A stretch of 64,000 nucleotides of DNA from Mesorhizobium sp. B2-7-2 (GCF_006440775.1 NZ_VFTZ01000006.1:230108-294107), one strand, 5' to 3'; shown: positions 20,312 through 31,576, numbered from the stretch's first letter. Translations and numbers: made by a program. Notes: a model not told the origin generated them from the letters alone.

Positions 20312-21715
20312 TCAGAGTCGGTACGCTTTCTTGGCAAGCGAGTAGGCAAGCTCCCGCGCCAGCTCATGCGCCTCCTCCTCCCGGAGGCGATGCTCGGCGA
20401 CCAGCCGCGCCAGAAAGGCGCAGTCGACACGCCGCGCGACGTCGTGACGCGCCGGGATCGACGGGAAGGCGCGCGTGTCGTCATTGAAGCCGACGGTGTT
20501 GTAGAAGCCCGCCGTCTCCGTGGTCATCTCGCGGAAGCGGCGCATGCCTTCCGGGCTGTCGTGGAACCACCAGGCCGGCCCGAGCTTGAGCGCCGGATAG
20601 ACGCCGGCGAGCGGCGCCAGCTCGCGCGCATAGCTCGTCTCGTCGAGCGTGAACAGGATGATCGTGAGGTCGCGCTCCAGCCCGACGCAGTCGAGCAGCG
20701 GCTTCAGCGCCGACACATAATCGGTCCGCGTCGGGATATCGAAGCCCTTGTCGCGGCCGAATTTCTGGAAAACGGAAGGCGAATGATTGCGCCATGATCC
20801 AGGATGGATCTGCATCGCCAGGCCGTCGTCGCGGCTCATCTTGGCCATCTCGGTCAGCATCTGGGCCCGGAACAGTTTTCGCTCGCGCTCATCCTCGGAG
20901 CCGCGCCGGATGCGGTTGAACAACTCCTGCGCCGCCGCGTCGGAGAGATTGGCGGTCTCTGCCGTCGGATGGCCGTGATCGGACGAGGTCGCGCCGAACT
21001 CCTTGAAATAGGCGCGCCGCTTTCGATGCGCATCGAGATATCCGGACCACGTGCCGGTATCGCATCCGGTGATCTCGCCGAGCCTATCCAGATTGGCCGC
21101 GAAGCCCCCGAAATCGGGATCGACCACGGCGTCCGGCCGATACGCGGTGACAACGCGGCCCTTCCAGCCGCTGTCGCGGATCGTCCGGTGCCATTGGAGG
21201 TCGTCGAGCGCGCCTTCGGTCGTCGCGATCACCTCGATGTTGAAGCGTTCGAACAGCGCGCGCGGCCGATAGTCGTCGCGTTGCAGCAGCGCGGCGATCG
21301 TGTCGTAGATGCGGTCGGCGCTGGCTGCGGTGAGCGGCTCCCCGATGCCGAACAGATGCTCGAACGCATGGTCGAGCCACAGCCGCGTCGGCGTGCCGCG
21401 GAAGAGATAATAATGCTCGGCGAAGCGTCGCCAGATGGCCCGGCCGTCGGTTTCGACGGGTGCGCCGTCGAGCGTCGGGACGCCGAGTTCCTCAAGCCGC
21501 ACGCCCTGGCTGAACAGCATGCGGAAAATGTAATGGTCCGGCACGATCAAGAGCTGCGCCGGGTCGGAAAACGCTTCGTTAAGCGCGTACCAGCGCGGGT
21601 CGGTGTGGCCGTGCGGACTGACGATCGGCAGGTCCTTCACACCCGCGTAGAGGGCGCGCGCCAATGATCGCGTTTCCGGCGCGAACAACAGGTCCGGATC
21701 GGTCAATGCGGCCAC
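20312..21715 (-). CDS. uxaC: Glucuronate isomerase (uronate isomerase)
   Basis: A 467-residue amidohydrolase-fold enzyme that isomerises D-glucuronate to D-fructuronate and D-galacturonate to D-tagaturonate. IVSPHGHTDPRWYALNEAF carries the N-terminal metal-binding histidines. QIHPGSWRNHSP and GFNDDTRAFPSIPARHD near the C-terminus are also typical. The start is GTG at 21715, supported by GGGAGGAG a few bases upstream and by the usual 465-470 residue length; the earlier ATG at 21817 would place the operator inside the gene. It is the first gene of the operon. Confidence 0.93.
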   Translation of the reverse strand: MAALTDPDLLFAPETRSLARALYAGVKDLPIVSPHGHTDPRWYALNEAFSDPAQLLIVPDHYIFRMLFSQGVRLEELGVPTLDGAPVETDGRAIWRRFAEHYYLFRGTPTRLWLDHAFEHLFGIGEPLTAASADRIYDTIAALLQRDDYRPRALFERFNIEVIATTEGALDDLQWHRTIRDSGWKGRVVTAYRPDAVVDPDFGGFAANLDRLGEITGCDTGTWSGYLDAHRKRRAYFKEFGATSSDHGHPTAETANLSDAAAQELFNRIRRGSEDERERKLFRAQMLTEMAKMSRDDGLAMQIHPGSWRNHSPSVFQKFGRDKGFDIPTRTDYVSALKPLLDCVGLERDLTIILFTLDETSYARELAPLAGVYPALKLGPAWWFHDSPEGMRRFREMTTETAGFYNTVGFNDDTRAFPSIPARHDVARRVDCAFLARLVAEHRLREEEAHELARELAYSLAKKAYRL

Positions 21716-21766
21716 GCAGCTCCTCCCAGGCTTCGCTATTGGTAGATCGGCCGGAGATAATGTCAA

Positions 21767-21791
21767 CATACAAATATTATGCAGTTGTATG
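21767..21791. promoter_or_regulatory. Candidate uronate regulator operator
   Basis: CATACAA (21767-21773) and TTGTATG (21785-21791) form a perfect 7-base inverted repeat with an 11-base AT-rich spacer. It lies in the 165-base gap between the divergent uxaC and uxuB genes, where a FadR-type GntR dimer encoded in the operon would be expected to act. The surroundings are AT-rich compared with the genes, which also fits promoters on both strands. Confidence 0.6.
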
Positions 21792-21880
21792 ATGACTTTC
21801 GAATGGAACCCGGCCATTGTGCACGGCGACAGCGGGTGTTAGGTCGCTGCCGTCGTTTTCCGATCGGAGACCCAGCTTCC

Positions 21881-23392
21881 ATGAACGGCCGCCTGTCCAA
21901 CGCCACCCTTGCGGAGCTGCCGGCCGAAGTTCTGGTGCCTCGCTACGACCGCAAGTCCGTCGCGCCCGGCATCGTCCATCTTGGCGTCGGGGCCTTTCAC
22001 CGTGCCCACCAGGCCGTCTATGTCGATGCCTGTCTGGCGGATGGCGAGAGCGATTGGGGCATCATCGGCGTCTCGCTGCGCAGCCCTGACACGCGCGATG
22101 CGCTCAAGCCGCAGGACGGGCTCTACACGCTGGCAATCAGGGACAGCGCCGGCGAACAGTTGCAGGTCATCGGCTCGATTCAGTCCTTGCTCGTCGCTCC
22201 GGAGGACCCTGGCGCGGTGCTCGCCGCGCTCACCGATCCGCGCACCCGCATCGTCACGCTCACCATCACCGAAAAGGCCTATCTCAGGGCAGCCGACGGC
22301 ACGCTCGACACTGCGCACCTCGATATCGTGCACGACCTCGCCAACCCCGGATCGCCGAAGACGGCGCATGGGTTTCTCGCCGAGTCGCTCGCGCGCAGAC
22401 GCGCGGCGGGCACGCCCCCTTTCACCGTGCTCTGCTGCGACAACCTGCCGGCCAACGGCGCGACGCTGCATCGGTTGTTGGTCGAGTTCGCGAAATTGCG
22501 CGATGCCCAGACAGGCTCCGGCGACCGGCCGTTGGCAGGCCATATCGCCGATGAAGTGGCCTTCCCGTCCTCCATGGTCGATCGCATCGTGCCGGCGACC
22601 ACTGACGCCGATCGCGCCCGCATCGCTGGCGAGCTCGGCATTGATGATGCGTGGCCGGTGATGACCGAGCCGTTCCGCCAATGGGTGATCGAGGACCGCT
22701 TTCCCGCCGGGCGGCCGGCCTGGGAGAAATTCGGCGTCACCATGGTCGAGGACGTCGGCCCCTTCGAGGACATGAAGCTGCGGCTGCTCAACGGCGCGCA
22801 TTCGGGCATCGCCTATCTCGGCCTGCTCAGCGGCCACGCCACCGTCGACCGCGCCTTTGCCGATCCGGCGATCCGGCAGTTCGTCGATAGGCTCTGGGCC
22901 GAGGCCATTCCAACCCTGCCGCAGGATGCCGGGCTCGACACAAGCGCCTACACGGCCGAGCTCGCCGCTCGCTTTTCCAACACCGCGCTTGCCCACCGCA
23001 CTGCGCAGATCGCCAATGACGGCAGCCAGAAGCTGCCGCAACGCATCGTCGCCTCCGCCCTCGCCCGGCTGGAGGCCGGCTCGCTGCCGGAACATCTGTC
23101 GCTGGTTGTCGCCGCCTGGATCGCCGCCTGCGCCGCGCGCGGTAGCAGCTTGCCTGAGGGCCATTTCACCGACCCGCTCGATGCTGCCCTCGGCGAGCTG
23201 TTCGGCCGCAATCTGCCGACGGCGACAATGGCCGAGGCCGTGTTCGACCTCGCCGGCTTCGCCAAAGGCCACCCGGAACGGCGGAAATTGATCGAATTTG
23301 TCGCCACGCACCTCGTCCATTTCAAGCAGGGCGGCCCGCAACTGGCTCTCGCCGCGCTCGGCATTAATGGCAAGAGCAGAAAGGCCGATTAG
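21881..23392 (+). CDS. uxuB: Fructuronate reductase (mannitol dehydrogenase family)
   Basis: A 503-residue long-chain polyol dehydrogenase. The NAD site is GIVHLGVGAFHRAHQA near the N-terminus. The catalytic motif KLRLLNGAHS near residue 298 gives the essential Lys, Asn and His. UxuB reduces D-fructuronate, the UxaC product, to D-mannonate. The family also contains mannitol and tagaturonate enzymes, so the call leans on the neighbouring uxaC. I set the start at 21881, since the open frame before it crosses the operator. Mannonate dehydratase, KDG kinase and KDPG aldolase are not in the window. Confidence 0.88.
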   Translation: MNGRLSNATLAELPAEVLVPRYDRKSVAPGIVHLGVGAFHRAHQAVYVDACLADGESDWGIIGVSLRSPDTRDALKPQDGLYTLAIRDSAGEQLQVIGSIQSLLVAPEDPGAVLAALTDPRTRIVTLTITEKAYLRAADGTLDTAHLDIVHDLANPGSPKTAHGFLAESLARRRAAGTPPFTVLCCDNLPANGATLHRLLVEFAKLRDAQTGSGDRPLAGHIADEVAFPSSMVDRIVPATTDADRARIAGELGIDDAWPVMTEPFRQWVIEDRFPAGRPAWEKFGVTMVEDVGPFEDMKLRLLNGAHSGIAYLGLLSGHATVDRAFADPAIRQFVDRLWAEAIPTLPQDAGLDTSAYTAELAARFSNTALAHRTAQIANDGSQKLPQRIVASALARLEAGSLPEHLSLVVAAWIAACAARGSSLPEGHFTDPLDAALGELFGRNLPTATMAEAVFDLAGFAKGHPERRKLIEFVATHLVHFKQGGPQLALAALGINGKSRKAD

Positions 23393-23394
23393 GT

Positions 23395-23777
23395 CTAGTG
23401 GCCCTGCACAGGGACTTTGACCGGTCGGCTCTGTTTGCGTTGGCAGGCGGCATGCCTTGGAGATTGGCCGAAACGCCCATCGCGATCGTCATTCCAGGGC
23501 GGAGCAGGAGCGAAGCTCCGTCGCGAAGACCCTGGAATCCATGCCGTTACCTTCGCCAAGGCGTGCAACGGAGCAGAATTCTGCACCGCTGCAACGCCTA
23601 CAGGTAACGGAATGGATTCTATGGTCTGCGCGCGTCGCTTCGCTCCTTGCTCCGCCATAGAATGACGAGCTTGGGGCGGCTTCAACCAATCTCCGGCGTT
23701 TGCGCTTATTTCACGCAAATGAACGGAAATCTTGCACCAAGACAAACGCCAACCTTTCAAAATCCCTGTGTCGGGAA
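23395..23777 (+). repeat. Dispersed intergenic repeat, copy A
   Basis: About 383 bases that recur almost unchanged at 39689-40073 in the same orientation, from CTAGTGG to TCGGG. Within it two arms around ATTCCAGGGCGGAGC and GGATTCTATGGTCTGC form internal palindromes. Short open frames inside it are repeat by-products. The following bases 23778-24013 hold nothing that I can recognise. Confidence 0.88.
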
Positions 23778-24013
23778 ACTAGCGGCTCGACGGCGGCTTA
23801 CCGGCCGACCCGTTCACGACCTGGCGCGAAGCATAATCGAGACCTCTCGAGTTCCAGAACAGCCGAGCGGCCCCCAATGGGCCATGCTTTGCTATTCAAA
23901 CCAGCATTGTGGGAACGGCACCTCGATCAGTACATGAGTGACCTTGACGGCCCACGCAATCCTAGATCCGCTGCGTTGTAGGTCCGGCATTTTTCGCGGC
24001 AAGGAGACAATCT

Positions 24014-24798
24014 GTGGCGCATGAACTTTCACCAAGAAGATATCCTGAAATGAGCGGCAAGATTGCTCTTGTGACGGGCGGCAGCACAGGAATTGGTCTG
24101 GCGACAGCCCAAGCCTTTGCTCATGAGGGGGCGACCGTCATCATCGCTAGCCGCAATGAAAAGCGCGAAGCAGGCTCTAACAACGCTCTCGGACGATGGC
24201 CGTGGAAGATGGACGCAGTGCGATGTGACGGACGGTCGCGATGTCGATAGGCTTATATCTTCAATACTGAAAGAACACGGACAGATCGACTACGCCTCTT
24301 TAACAATGCTGGCAGCGGAGGAAAAATGTCTCCAATCGCGAGCATGAGCGAAGATGCATGGGGTAAGACGATCAACGGTTATCTTACGTCCGTTTTTCTC
24401 TGCATGCGCTATCAGTTGCCCGCCGTGCTCAAAGCCGGGCGCGGTGTCATCGTCAATAATTCGTCGGTCGAAGGACTGCGAGGTTATCCGCTTCCGGAGG
24501 GGCGGCATATGCCGCTGCCAAGCACGGAGTGTTGGGCTTAACGCGAAGCGCGGCACTTGAACATGCCAAGGACGGCGTTCGTATTACAGCGATTTGCCCT
24601 GGCTGGATCGGCACACCGCCTGTCGACAATTTCATAAAAAAGAACGGGAAAATTGGCGCTTAGATCACGGCGCAAGAGCCGATCGGTCGGCTTTGAACGC
24701 CTGCTGAAGTCGCAGGCGGCGTTCTCTGGCTTTGCTCGGATGCGGCATCCTTCATGCTCGGAAGTCCGCTAATTCTCGATGGCGGTTATATGGCGTAG
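24014..24798 (+). pseudogene. Decayed short-chain dehydrogenase/reductase gene
   Basis: Pieces of one SDR appear in order but in different frames. KIALVTGGSTGIGLATAQAFA (cofactor site) starts at a GTG at 24014. A different frame has GRGVIVNNSSVEGLRGYP. Then AYAAAKHGVLGLTRSAAL (active-site Tyr and Lys) reads on to GGYMA at 24798. At least two frameshifts, an in-frame TAG at 24661 and a TGA at 24694 break it. The region is lower in GC than its neighbours, which suggests acquisition and later decay. No function is expected. Confidence 0.85.
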
Positions 24799-24991
24799 TA
24801 TCGCAGAAATCCTAACTTCCGCGACAAAAACGGGATTGCTGATTTTCTGGGAAGTTCCGTCGCAAAAATCAGGTGCAAAAGCCAGATTTTCGCGGCAGGA
24901 AGTATTCCACATTTAGGTTAGGGGGCTGGGGCAAGGCCCCGCTTTCAAAATTGTCGCCCGATGCGGATCGGTCTGTCTTCCGAGACGGACT

Positions 24992-25405
24992 TCAGGCCGG
25001 CAGCAGCGCGCCTTCCAACGTGGTGAGCTGGCTGAGGAACTGCTCAGCCTTGCTGCGGCTCTCGTCGTCCTTGGCGTCGGCCGCGTCTTCTTTGGCCTCC
25101 TGGATGCGGCGAGCCAGATCGGCGCGATCGATGTCGTTCACATGCGTCGCCGATTCGGCAAGAAGCGTGCAGCCGGAAGGCAGGATGTCGGCGAAACCGC
25201 CGAACACGACGAAGCGCTCTTCCTTGCCGCCCGCGGTCTTTATCGTAACGACGCCGGGCTTGATGGTCGTCATGACCGGCGCGTGCTGCGCCATCACCGT
25301 CATCTCGCCTTCGGCGCCCGGGATGACGACGGACTCGACCTGCTCGGAAACGAGCAGCTTTTCCGGCGAGACCAGTTCGAACTTGAAAGCTTCAGCCATG
25401 TTCAA
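24992..25405 (-). CDS. atpC: F0F1 ATP synthase subunit epsilon
   Basis: A 137-residue subunit of the central stalk. It begins AEAFKFELVSPEKLL and has the beta-sandwich pieces VVIPGAEGEMTVMAQHAP and FVVFGGFADIL, followed by a helical C-terminus. It is the last gene of the operon. A 95-base spacer with inverted repeats separates it from atpD. The 193 bases between it and the SDR remnant hold no gene. Confidence 0.97.
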   Translation of the reverse strand: MNMAEAFKFELVSPEKLLVSEQVESVVIPGAEGEMTVMAQHAPVMTTIKPGVVTIKTAGGKEERFVVFGGFADILPSGCTLLAESATHVNDIDRADLARRIQEAKEDAADAKDDESRSKAEQFLSQLTTLEGALLPA

Positions 25406-25410
25406 TTTTA

Positions 25411-25497
25411 GCGAGTAGGGAATAGCGAGTAGCGAGTAGTGAAGAAACTCGCCAAACCCTTTGCTCCCTATTCGCTACTCCCTATTCGCTATTCGCT
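25411..25497. repeat. Inverted clusters of heptamer-like repeats between atpD and atpC
   Basis: The left arm (25411-25439) is built of GCGAGTAG and GGAATA units; the right arm (25468-25497) is built of the complementary CTATTCGC and CTACTCC units. In the atp mRNA the arms would pair into a long AU-containing hairpin ending just before the atpC ribosome binding site region. Confidence 0.8.
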
Positions 25498-25500
25498 TTC

Positions 25501-27102
<1,602 letters not shown>

Positions 27103-27148
27103 CTATCCGTTGTTCACGCCGCCCGCCGGTATCCCGCGCGGCGCGTGA

Positions 27149-28033
27149 TTAGAGCGCCTCGGCGCCCGAAATGATCTCGATCAGTTCCTTGGTGATCTGC
27201 GCCTGCCGCTGGCGGTTGTAGGTGATCGACAGCTTGTTGATCATGTCGCCGGCGTTGCGCGTCGCATTGTCCATCGCGCTCATCTTGGCGCCCATCTCGC
27301 CGGCCGCGTTCTCCAGCAGCGCGCGGAAGATTTGCACGGCGATGTTACGCGGGATGAGGTCGGAAAGGATCTCGCCCGGCTCCGGCTCGTATTCGTAGAC
27401 GGCATTGCCGCCATTGGTCGCCTCAGGAGCTGTGGATCCGGCGCCCGCCGGTATGATCTGCTGGGCCGTCGGGATCTGGCTGATCACCGACTTGAACTGC
27501 GAATAGAACAGCGTGCAGATGTCGAAGCCGCCATCGTTGAAGAGATGGATGACCTTGCGCGCGATCGCATCGGCATTGGCGAAGCCGAGAGTCTTCACCT
27601 CGCGCAGGTCGACACGCTCCAGGATCATCGAAGCGTAGTCGCGGCGCAGGATGTCATAGCCCTTCTTGCCGACACAGATGATCTTCACCTGCTTGCCGTC
27701 GGCCAGCAGCCTGCGGATGTGATCGCGGGCGAGGCGCGCGATCTGCGAGTTGAAGCCGCCGCACAGGCCGCGCTCGGCCGTGCAGACGATGAGCAGATGC
27801 ACATCGTCCCGGCCGGTGCCCGTCATCAGCGCCGGGGCATCGCCGCCGCCGCCGATCGCCTGGGTGATGTTGGCCAGGACCGCGCCCATGCGCTCGGAAT
27901 AGGGTCTAGCTGCTTCCGCCGCTTCCTGCGCGCGACGCAGCTTCGCCGCGGCGACCATCTGCATCGCCTTGGTGATCTTCTGCGTCGCCTTGACCGAGGC
28001 GATACGGTTACGAAGGTCTTTTAACGAAGCCAT
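27149..28033 (-). CDS. atpG: F0F1 ATP synthase subunit gamma
   Basis: A 294-residue rotor shaft subunit. The N-terminal helix reads [20 protein letters not shown], the middle has [14 protein letters not shown] and the C-terminal helix has [20 protein letters not shown], all strongly conserved. It sits between atpA and atpD with 29 and 64 bases of spacing, on the same strand. Confidence 0.98.
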   Translation of the reverse strand: MASLKDLRNRIASVKATQKITKAMQMVAAAKLRRAQEAAEAARPYSERMGAVLANITQAIGGGGDAPALMTGTGRDDVHLLIVCTAERGLCGGFNSQIARLARDHIRRLLADGKQVKIICVGKKGYDILRRDYASMILERVDLREVKTLGFANADAIARKVIHLFNDGGFDICTLFYSQFKSVISQIPTAQQIIPAGAGSTAPEATNGGNAVYEYEPEPGEILSDLIPRNIAVQIFRALLENAAGEMGAKMSAMDNATRNAGDMINKLSITYNRQRQAQITKELIEIISGAEAL

Positions 28034-28062
28034 GCTTCAAACCCGATCCCGTCCAGCTTCGT

Positions 28063-29592
28063 TCAAGCGAAGGTCTTGGCGAAGGCGTCGATCTCGGCCT
28101 TGAGCTTGGCGCGCAAATCGTCCGACAGCGCCTTCTCCTTGCGGATGCCGTCGAGCACGTCCTTGCCGGCCGAGCGCATATGGCTGAGCAGCCCATGCTC
28201 GAACTTGCCGACCTGGTTCAGCGGCAGCTTGTCGAGATAACCGTTGACGCCGGCGAAGATCACCGCGACCTGTTCCTCGACCTTGAGCGGCGAGAATTGC
28301 GGCTGCTTGAGCAGCTCGGTCAGGCGCGAACCGCGGTTGAGCAGACGCTGCGTTGCCGCGTCGAGATCGGAGCCGAACTGCGCGAAGGCAGCCATTTCGC
28401 GATACTGCGCGAGCTCGCCCTTGATGGAGCCGGCGACCTGCTTCATCGCCTTGATCTGCGCCGAGGAGCCGACGCGCGACACCGACAGGCCGACGTTCAC
28501 CGCCGGACGGATGCCCTGGAAGAACAGGTTGGTTTCGAGGAAGATCTGGCCGTCGGTGATGGAGATCACATTAGTCGGGATGTAGGCCGACACATCATTG
28601 GCCTGCGTCTCGATGATCGGCAGCGCGGTCAGCGACCCGTTGCCATTGTCGTCATTGAGCTTGGCGGCGCGCTCGAGCAAGCGCGAGTGCAGGTAGAAGA
28701 CGTCGCCCGGATAGGCTTCGCGGCCCGGCGGGCGACGCAGCAGGAGCGACATCTGGCGGTAGGCGACGGCCTGCTTCGACAGATCGTCATAGCTGATCAG
28801 CGCATGCATGCCGTTGTCGCGGAAATATTCGCCCATGGTGCAGGCGGTGAACGGTGCCAGGAACTGCATCGGCGCCGGATCGGACGCGGTGGCGGCGACG
28901 ATGATCGAATATTCGAGCGCGCCGCGCTCTTCCAGCACCTTGACGAACTGCGCCACGGTCGAGCGCTTCTGGCCGACGGCGACGTAGACGCAGTAGAGCT
29001 TTTCCTTCTCTGGGCCGTTGTCGTGCACCGACTTCTGGTTCAGCATCGTGTCGAGGATGATGGCGGTCTTGCCGGTCTGGCGGTCGCCGATGACCAGCTC
29101 GCGCTGGCCGCGGCCGACCGGGATCAGCGCATCGATGGCCTTGAGGCCGGTCGACATTGGCTCATGCACCGACTTGCGCGGGATGATGCCGGGCGCCTTG
29201 ACGTCGACACGCTTGCGTTCGGTCGCCTTGATCGGGCCCTTGCCGTCGATCGGGTTGCCCAGCGCGTCGACGACGCGGCCGAGCAGGCCCATGCCGACAG
29301 GCGCATCGACGATGGCCCCGGTGCGCTTGACGGTGTCGCCTTCCTTGATGTCGCGGTCAGCACCGAAGATGACGACGCCGACATTGTCGGCCTCGAGGTT
29401 CAGCGCCATGCCGCGGATGCCGCCCGGGAATTCGACCATCTCGCCGGCCTGGACGTTATCGAGGCCGTAGACGCGGGCGATGCCGTCACCGACGGACAGA
29501 ACCTGGCCGACTTCGGAAACCTCGGCCTCCCTGCCGAAATTCTTGATCTGGTCTTTCAGAATTGCGGAAATTTCCGCGGCGCGGATGTCCAT
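28063..29592 (-). CDS. atpA: F0F1 ATP synthase subunit alpha
   Basis: A 509-residue non-catalytic nucleotide-binding subunit of F1. It starts [20 protein letters not shown], has the P-loop GDRQTGKT at 169-176 and the signature [17 protein letters not shown] near residue 365. The start codon shares one base with the atpH stop (TGATG), so the two are translationally coupled. Confidence 0.98.
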   Translation of the reverse strand: MDIRAAEISAILKDQIKNFGREAEVSEVGQVLSVGDGIARVYGLDNVQAGEMVEFPGGIRGMALNLEADNVGVVIFGADRDIKEGDTVKRTGAIVDAPVGMGLLGRVVDALGNPIDGKGPIKATERKRVDVKAPGIIPRKSVHEPMSTGLKAIDALIPVGRGQRELVIGDRQTGKTAIILDTMLNQKSVHDNGPEKEKLYCVYVAVGQKRSTVAQFVKVLEERGALEYSIIVAATASDPAPMQFLAPFTACTMGEYFRDNGMHALISYDDLSKQAVAYRQMSLLLRRPPGREAYPGDVFYLHSRLLERAAKLNDDNGNGSLTALPIIETQANDVSAYIPTNVISITDGQIFLETNLFFQGIRPAVNVGLSVSRVGSSAQIKAMKQVAGSIKGELAQYREMAAFAQFGSDLDAATQRLLNRGSRLTELLKQPQFSPLKVEEQVAVIFAGVNGYLDKLPLNQVGKFEHGLLSHMRSAGKDVLDGIRKEKALSDDLRAKLKAEIDAFAKTFA

Positions 29593-30152
29593 CAGCCGAC
29601 CTCTTTCAGTGCAAGCTTGAGCGAATTGAGTTTGGTTTTGAGCGACGTATCGATCTGGCGCGAGCCCATCTTGACGATCAGCCCGCCGAGCAGCGACGGA
29701 TCGACGGTCATGGCAATGGCCACGTCCTTGCCGGCGATGCTCTTCAGCGTCGCCTTGAGTTCATCTTGCTGCGCGGCCGTCAGCGCATGCGCCGAGGTGA
29801 CCTCGGCTGACGCCTCGCCGCGATGGTCGGCGGCGATCTGGCGGAACGCCTTGATCATGCCGGGCACCGCGAACAGGCGGCGGTTCTTGGCGACCACGCG
29901 CAGGAAATTGCCGACCAGGCCGGTGATCTGGGCCTTATCGGCGATGGCGGCGATGGCCCTTGCCTGGTCCTCGCCGGAAAACACCGGGCTGTTGATCAGC
30001 CGCGCGAGATCGTCGCTGCCGTTGAGCATTGCCTCGAAGCTGGCGAGGTCGGCCTCGACTTTGGCAACTGAATTGTCCTGCAGCGCAAGCTCGAACAGCG
30101 AGCCTGCATAGCGTTCGGCGACAGCTGAGATTGGCGATGACGATTGGGCCAC
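29592..30152 (-). CDS. atpH: F0F1 ATP synthase subunit delta
   Basis: A 186-residue stator subunit (OSCP). The start is GTG at 30152, reading [23 protein letters not shown], which gives the usual length; an ATG 30 codons earlier would add an unrelated tail. The C-terminus has the typical [21 protein letters not shown]. It is the first gene of atpHAGDC. The F0 genes are not in the window, as is normal in alphaproteobacteria, where F0 and F1 operons are split. Confidence 0.95.
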   Translation of the reverse strand: MAQSSSPISAVAERYAGSLFELALQDNSVAKVEADLASFEAMLNGSDDLARLINSPVFSGEDQARAIAAIADKAQITGLVGNFLRVVAKNRRLFAVPGMIKAFRQIAADHRGEASAEVTSAHALTAAQQDELKATLKSIAGKDVAIAMTVDPSLLGGLIVKMGSRQIDTSLKTKLNSLKLALKEVG

Positions 30153-30387
30153 GGACCGTCTTTTCTCTTGTCTGACAGGCCGCAGATTGTTGGCGCGAGC
30201 GAAAACTCTGGCTAAATCTTTGACCTTACTGCATTTTTCCAAGCACGGAGGCGCGGCTTCCGCTATCCCCGGTCGAAAGTCGATTGCCGTCTAGCACAGG
30301 CTTTTTAAGACCGCAATGCATCGTCCGGCATGGTTTTCAGGCACTTTTGTCGCATCAGGCGGCTGGGGTGAACCCCAAGCGCCGGAT

Positions 30388-30783
30388 TCACGGTACAAAG
30401 CCGAAGGCAAAGGCCAGCGGCAGCGCCGCCAGCGCCAATTCAACCACGATCGAAACCCAGTTGAAAGGGGTGTTGGCGCCGTCCGACATCATCGACAAGA
30501 GCCGGCCGAAGGCGGTGAACAGCCAGGAGAAGCCCAGCGCCATGTAAAGCAGCGGCTGCGCCAGAAGAATGCAGCACAGGCTGACGCCGAGATAGAAGCC
30601 CGACATGCGGCCGCGTCCCTCGGCGATCGCCGCCGCTTTCTCGGGCCTTGGCTGCAGGCGCAGCGCGCGAAACGCAAGCCCCGGCGCCAGGAACAGGAAC
30701 AGGCCGAGCGCCAAAGTCACGACGGCGCTCGACCAGGCCAGCCATTCGCCCTGGCTCGCCGGCCACGGAAACGCGAAGTCCAT
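30388..30783 (-). CDS. Small membrane protein of unknown function
   Basis: A 131-residue protein with about four hydrophobic segments (for example AVVTLALGLFLFLAPGLAF and FYLGVSLCCILLAQPLLYMA). It resembles small DUF4345-like membrane proteins of Rhizobiales, but I am not sure of the family. AAAGGGGGAT stands in front of the ATG. It lies between the ATP synthase operon and a racemase gene, all on the minus strand, with no clear functional link. Confidence 0.65.
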   Translation of the reverse strand: MDFAFPWPASQGEWLAWSSAVVTLALGLFLFLAPGLAFRALRLQPRPEKAAAIAEGRGRMSGFYLGVSLCCILLAQPLLYMALGFSWLFTAFGRLLSMMSDGANTPFNWVSIVVELALAALPLAFAFGFVP

Positions 30784-30880
30784 AAAAAAATCCCCCTTTA
30801 TTTCTCGTTCTGAAACAGCGGCATTCTAGCCGGGGAATGAAGGCGCGCCAGAGGACGGCGGGCGCATTGGGAATCCCGCA

Positions 30881-31576
30881 TCAGGCGAGCGCGAAATCGA
30901 CCGCGGCCTCGGCGTGGATGCGCGTCGTGTCGAAGACTGGAACGTCGAAATCGCCCTGGCCGATCAGCATGGTGATCTCGGTGCAGCCCATGATGACGCC
31001 GTCCACCCGGTCGGTGCGCCGCATCCGGCCGACCTCGTCGAGATAGGCGGATTTCGATTCGGGCCTGATGATGCCCTGGCAAAGCTCGTCATAAATCACC
31101 CGGTGCACCATGTCGCGGCCGGCCTGGTCCGGCACGATCGGCTGCAGGCCGTATTTGTCCGCGAGCCGTCCCTTGTAGAAATCCTGCTCCATGGTGAAGC
31201 GTGTCGCCAGCAGCGCCGGCCGCTTCACGCCTGCATCGACGACGGCATGCGCCGTGGCGTCGGCGATGTGGATGAGCGGGATCGATATGGCCGACTGCAC
31301 CGCGTCGGCCAGCTTGTGCATGGTGTTGGTGCAGATCACCAGGCCCTCCGCGCCGCCCGCCTCCAGCTTGCGCGCGGCTTCCACCAGAAGGACGCCCGCG
31401 CCTTCCCAGTCGCCCGCATGCTGGCGTTCGGCGATCTCGGCGAAATCGAACGACCACAACAACAGCTTGGCCGAATGCAGCCCGCCCAGCCGCTCGCGCA
31501 CGATCTCGTTGAGCAGGCGGTAATAGATCGCCGTCGATTCCCAGCTCATGCCGCCGATCAGGCCGAGGGTTTTCAT
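30881..31576 (-). CDS. Aspartate/glutamate racemase family protein
   Basis: A 231-residue enzyme of the cofactor-free Asp/Glu racemase superfamily. The N-terminus MKTLGLIGGMSWESTAIYY is typical of the YgeA group. The two catalytic cysteines are seen in GLVICTNTMH (near 82) and GVIMGCTEITML (near 197). Such enzymes racemise aspartate, glutamate or related amino acids; the true substrate is unknown. Confidence 0.88.
   Translation of the reverse strand: MKTLGLIGGMSWESTAIYYRLLNEIVRERLGGLHSAKLLLWSFDFAEIAERQHAGDWEGAGVLLVEAARKLEAGGAEGLVICTNTMHKLADAVQSAISIPLIHIADATAHAVVDAGVKRPALLATRFTMEQDFYKGRLADKYGLQPIVPDQAGRDMVHRVIYDELCQGIIRPESKSAYLDEVGRMRRTDRVDGVIMGCTEITMLIGQGDFDVPVFDTTRIHAEAAVDFALA

Noticed and set aside
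23457..23660. Small frames inside the dispersed repeats (also near 39751, 53075, 56245)
   Set aside because: They recur only because the DNA repeats, appear on both strands, and lack ribosome binding sites, so they are not treated as genes.
24900..24960. GC hairpin near GGGGCTGGGGCAAGGCCCC as atpC terminator
   Set aside because: The T run needed on the minus strand is missing and the pairing is only five bases, so it was not annotated.
25406..25500. Possible CRISPR-like array between atpD and atpC
   Set aside because: The units are seven bases without spacers and the two arms are inverted, which is not the CRISPR layout. No cas genes are present.
28180..30111. 643-codon plus-strand frame opposite atpA and atpH
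   Set aside because: It runs antisense to two conserved ATP synthase genes; the composition is that of a shadow frame and no motif is seen.
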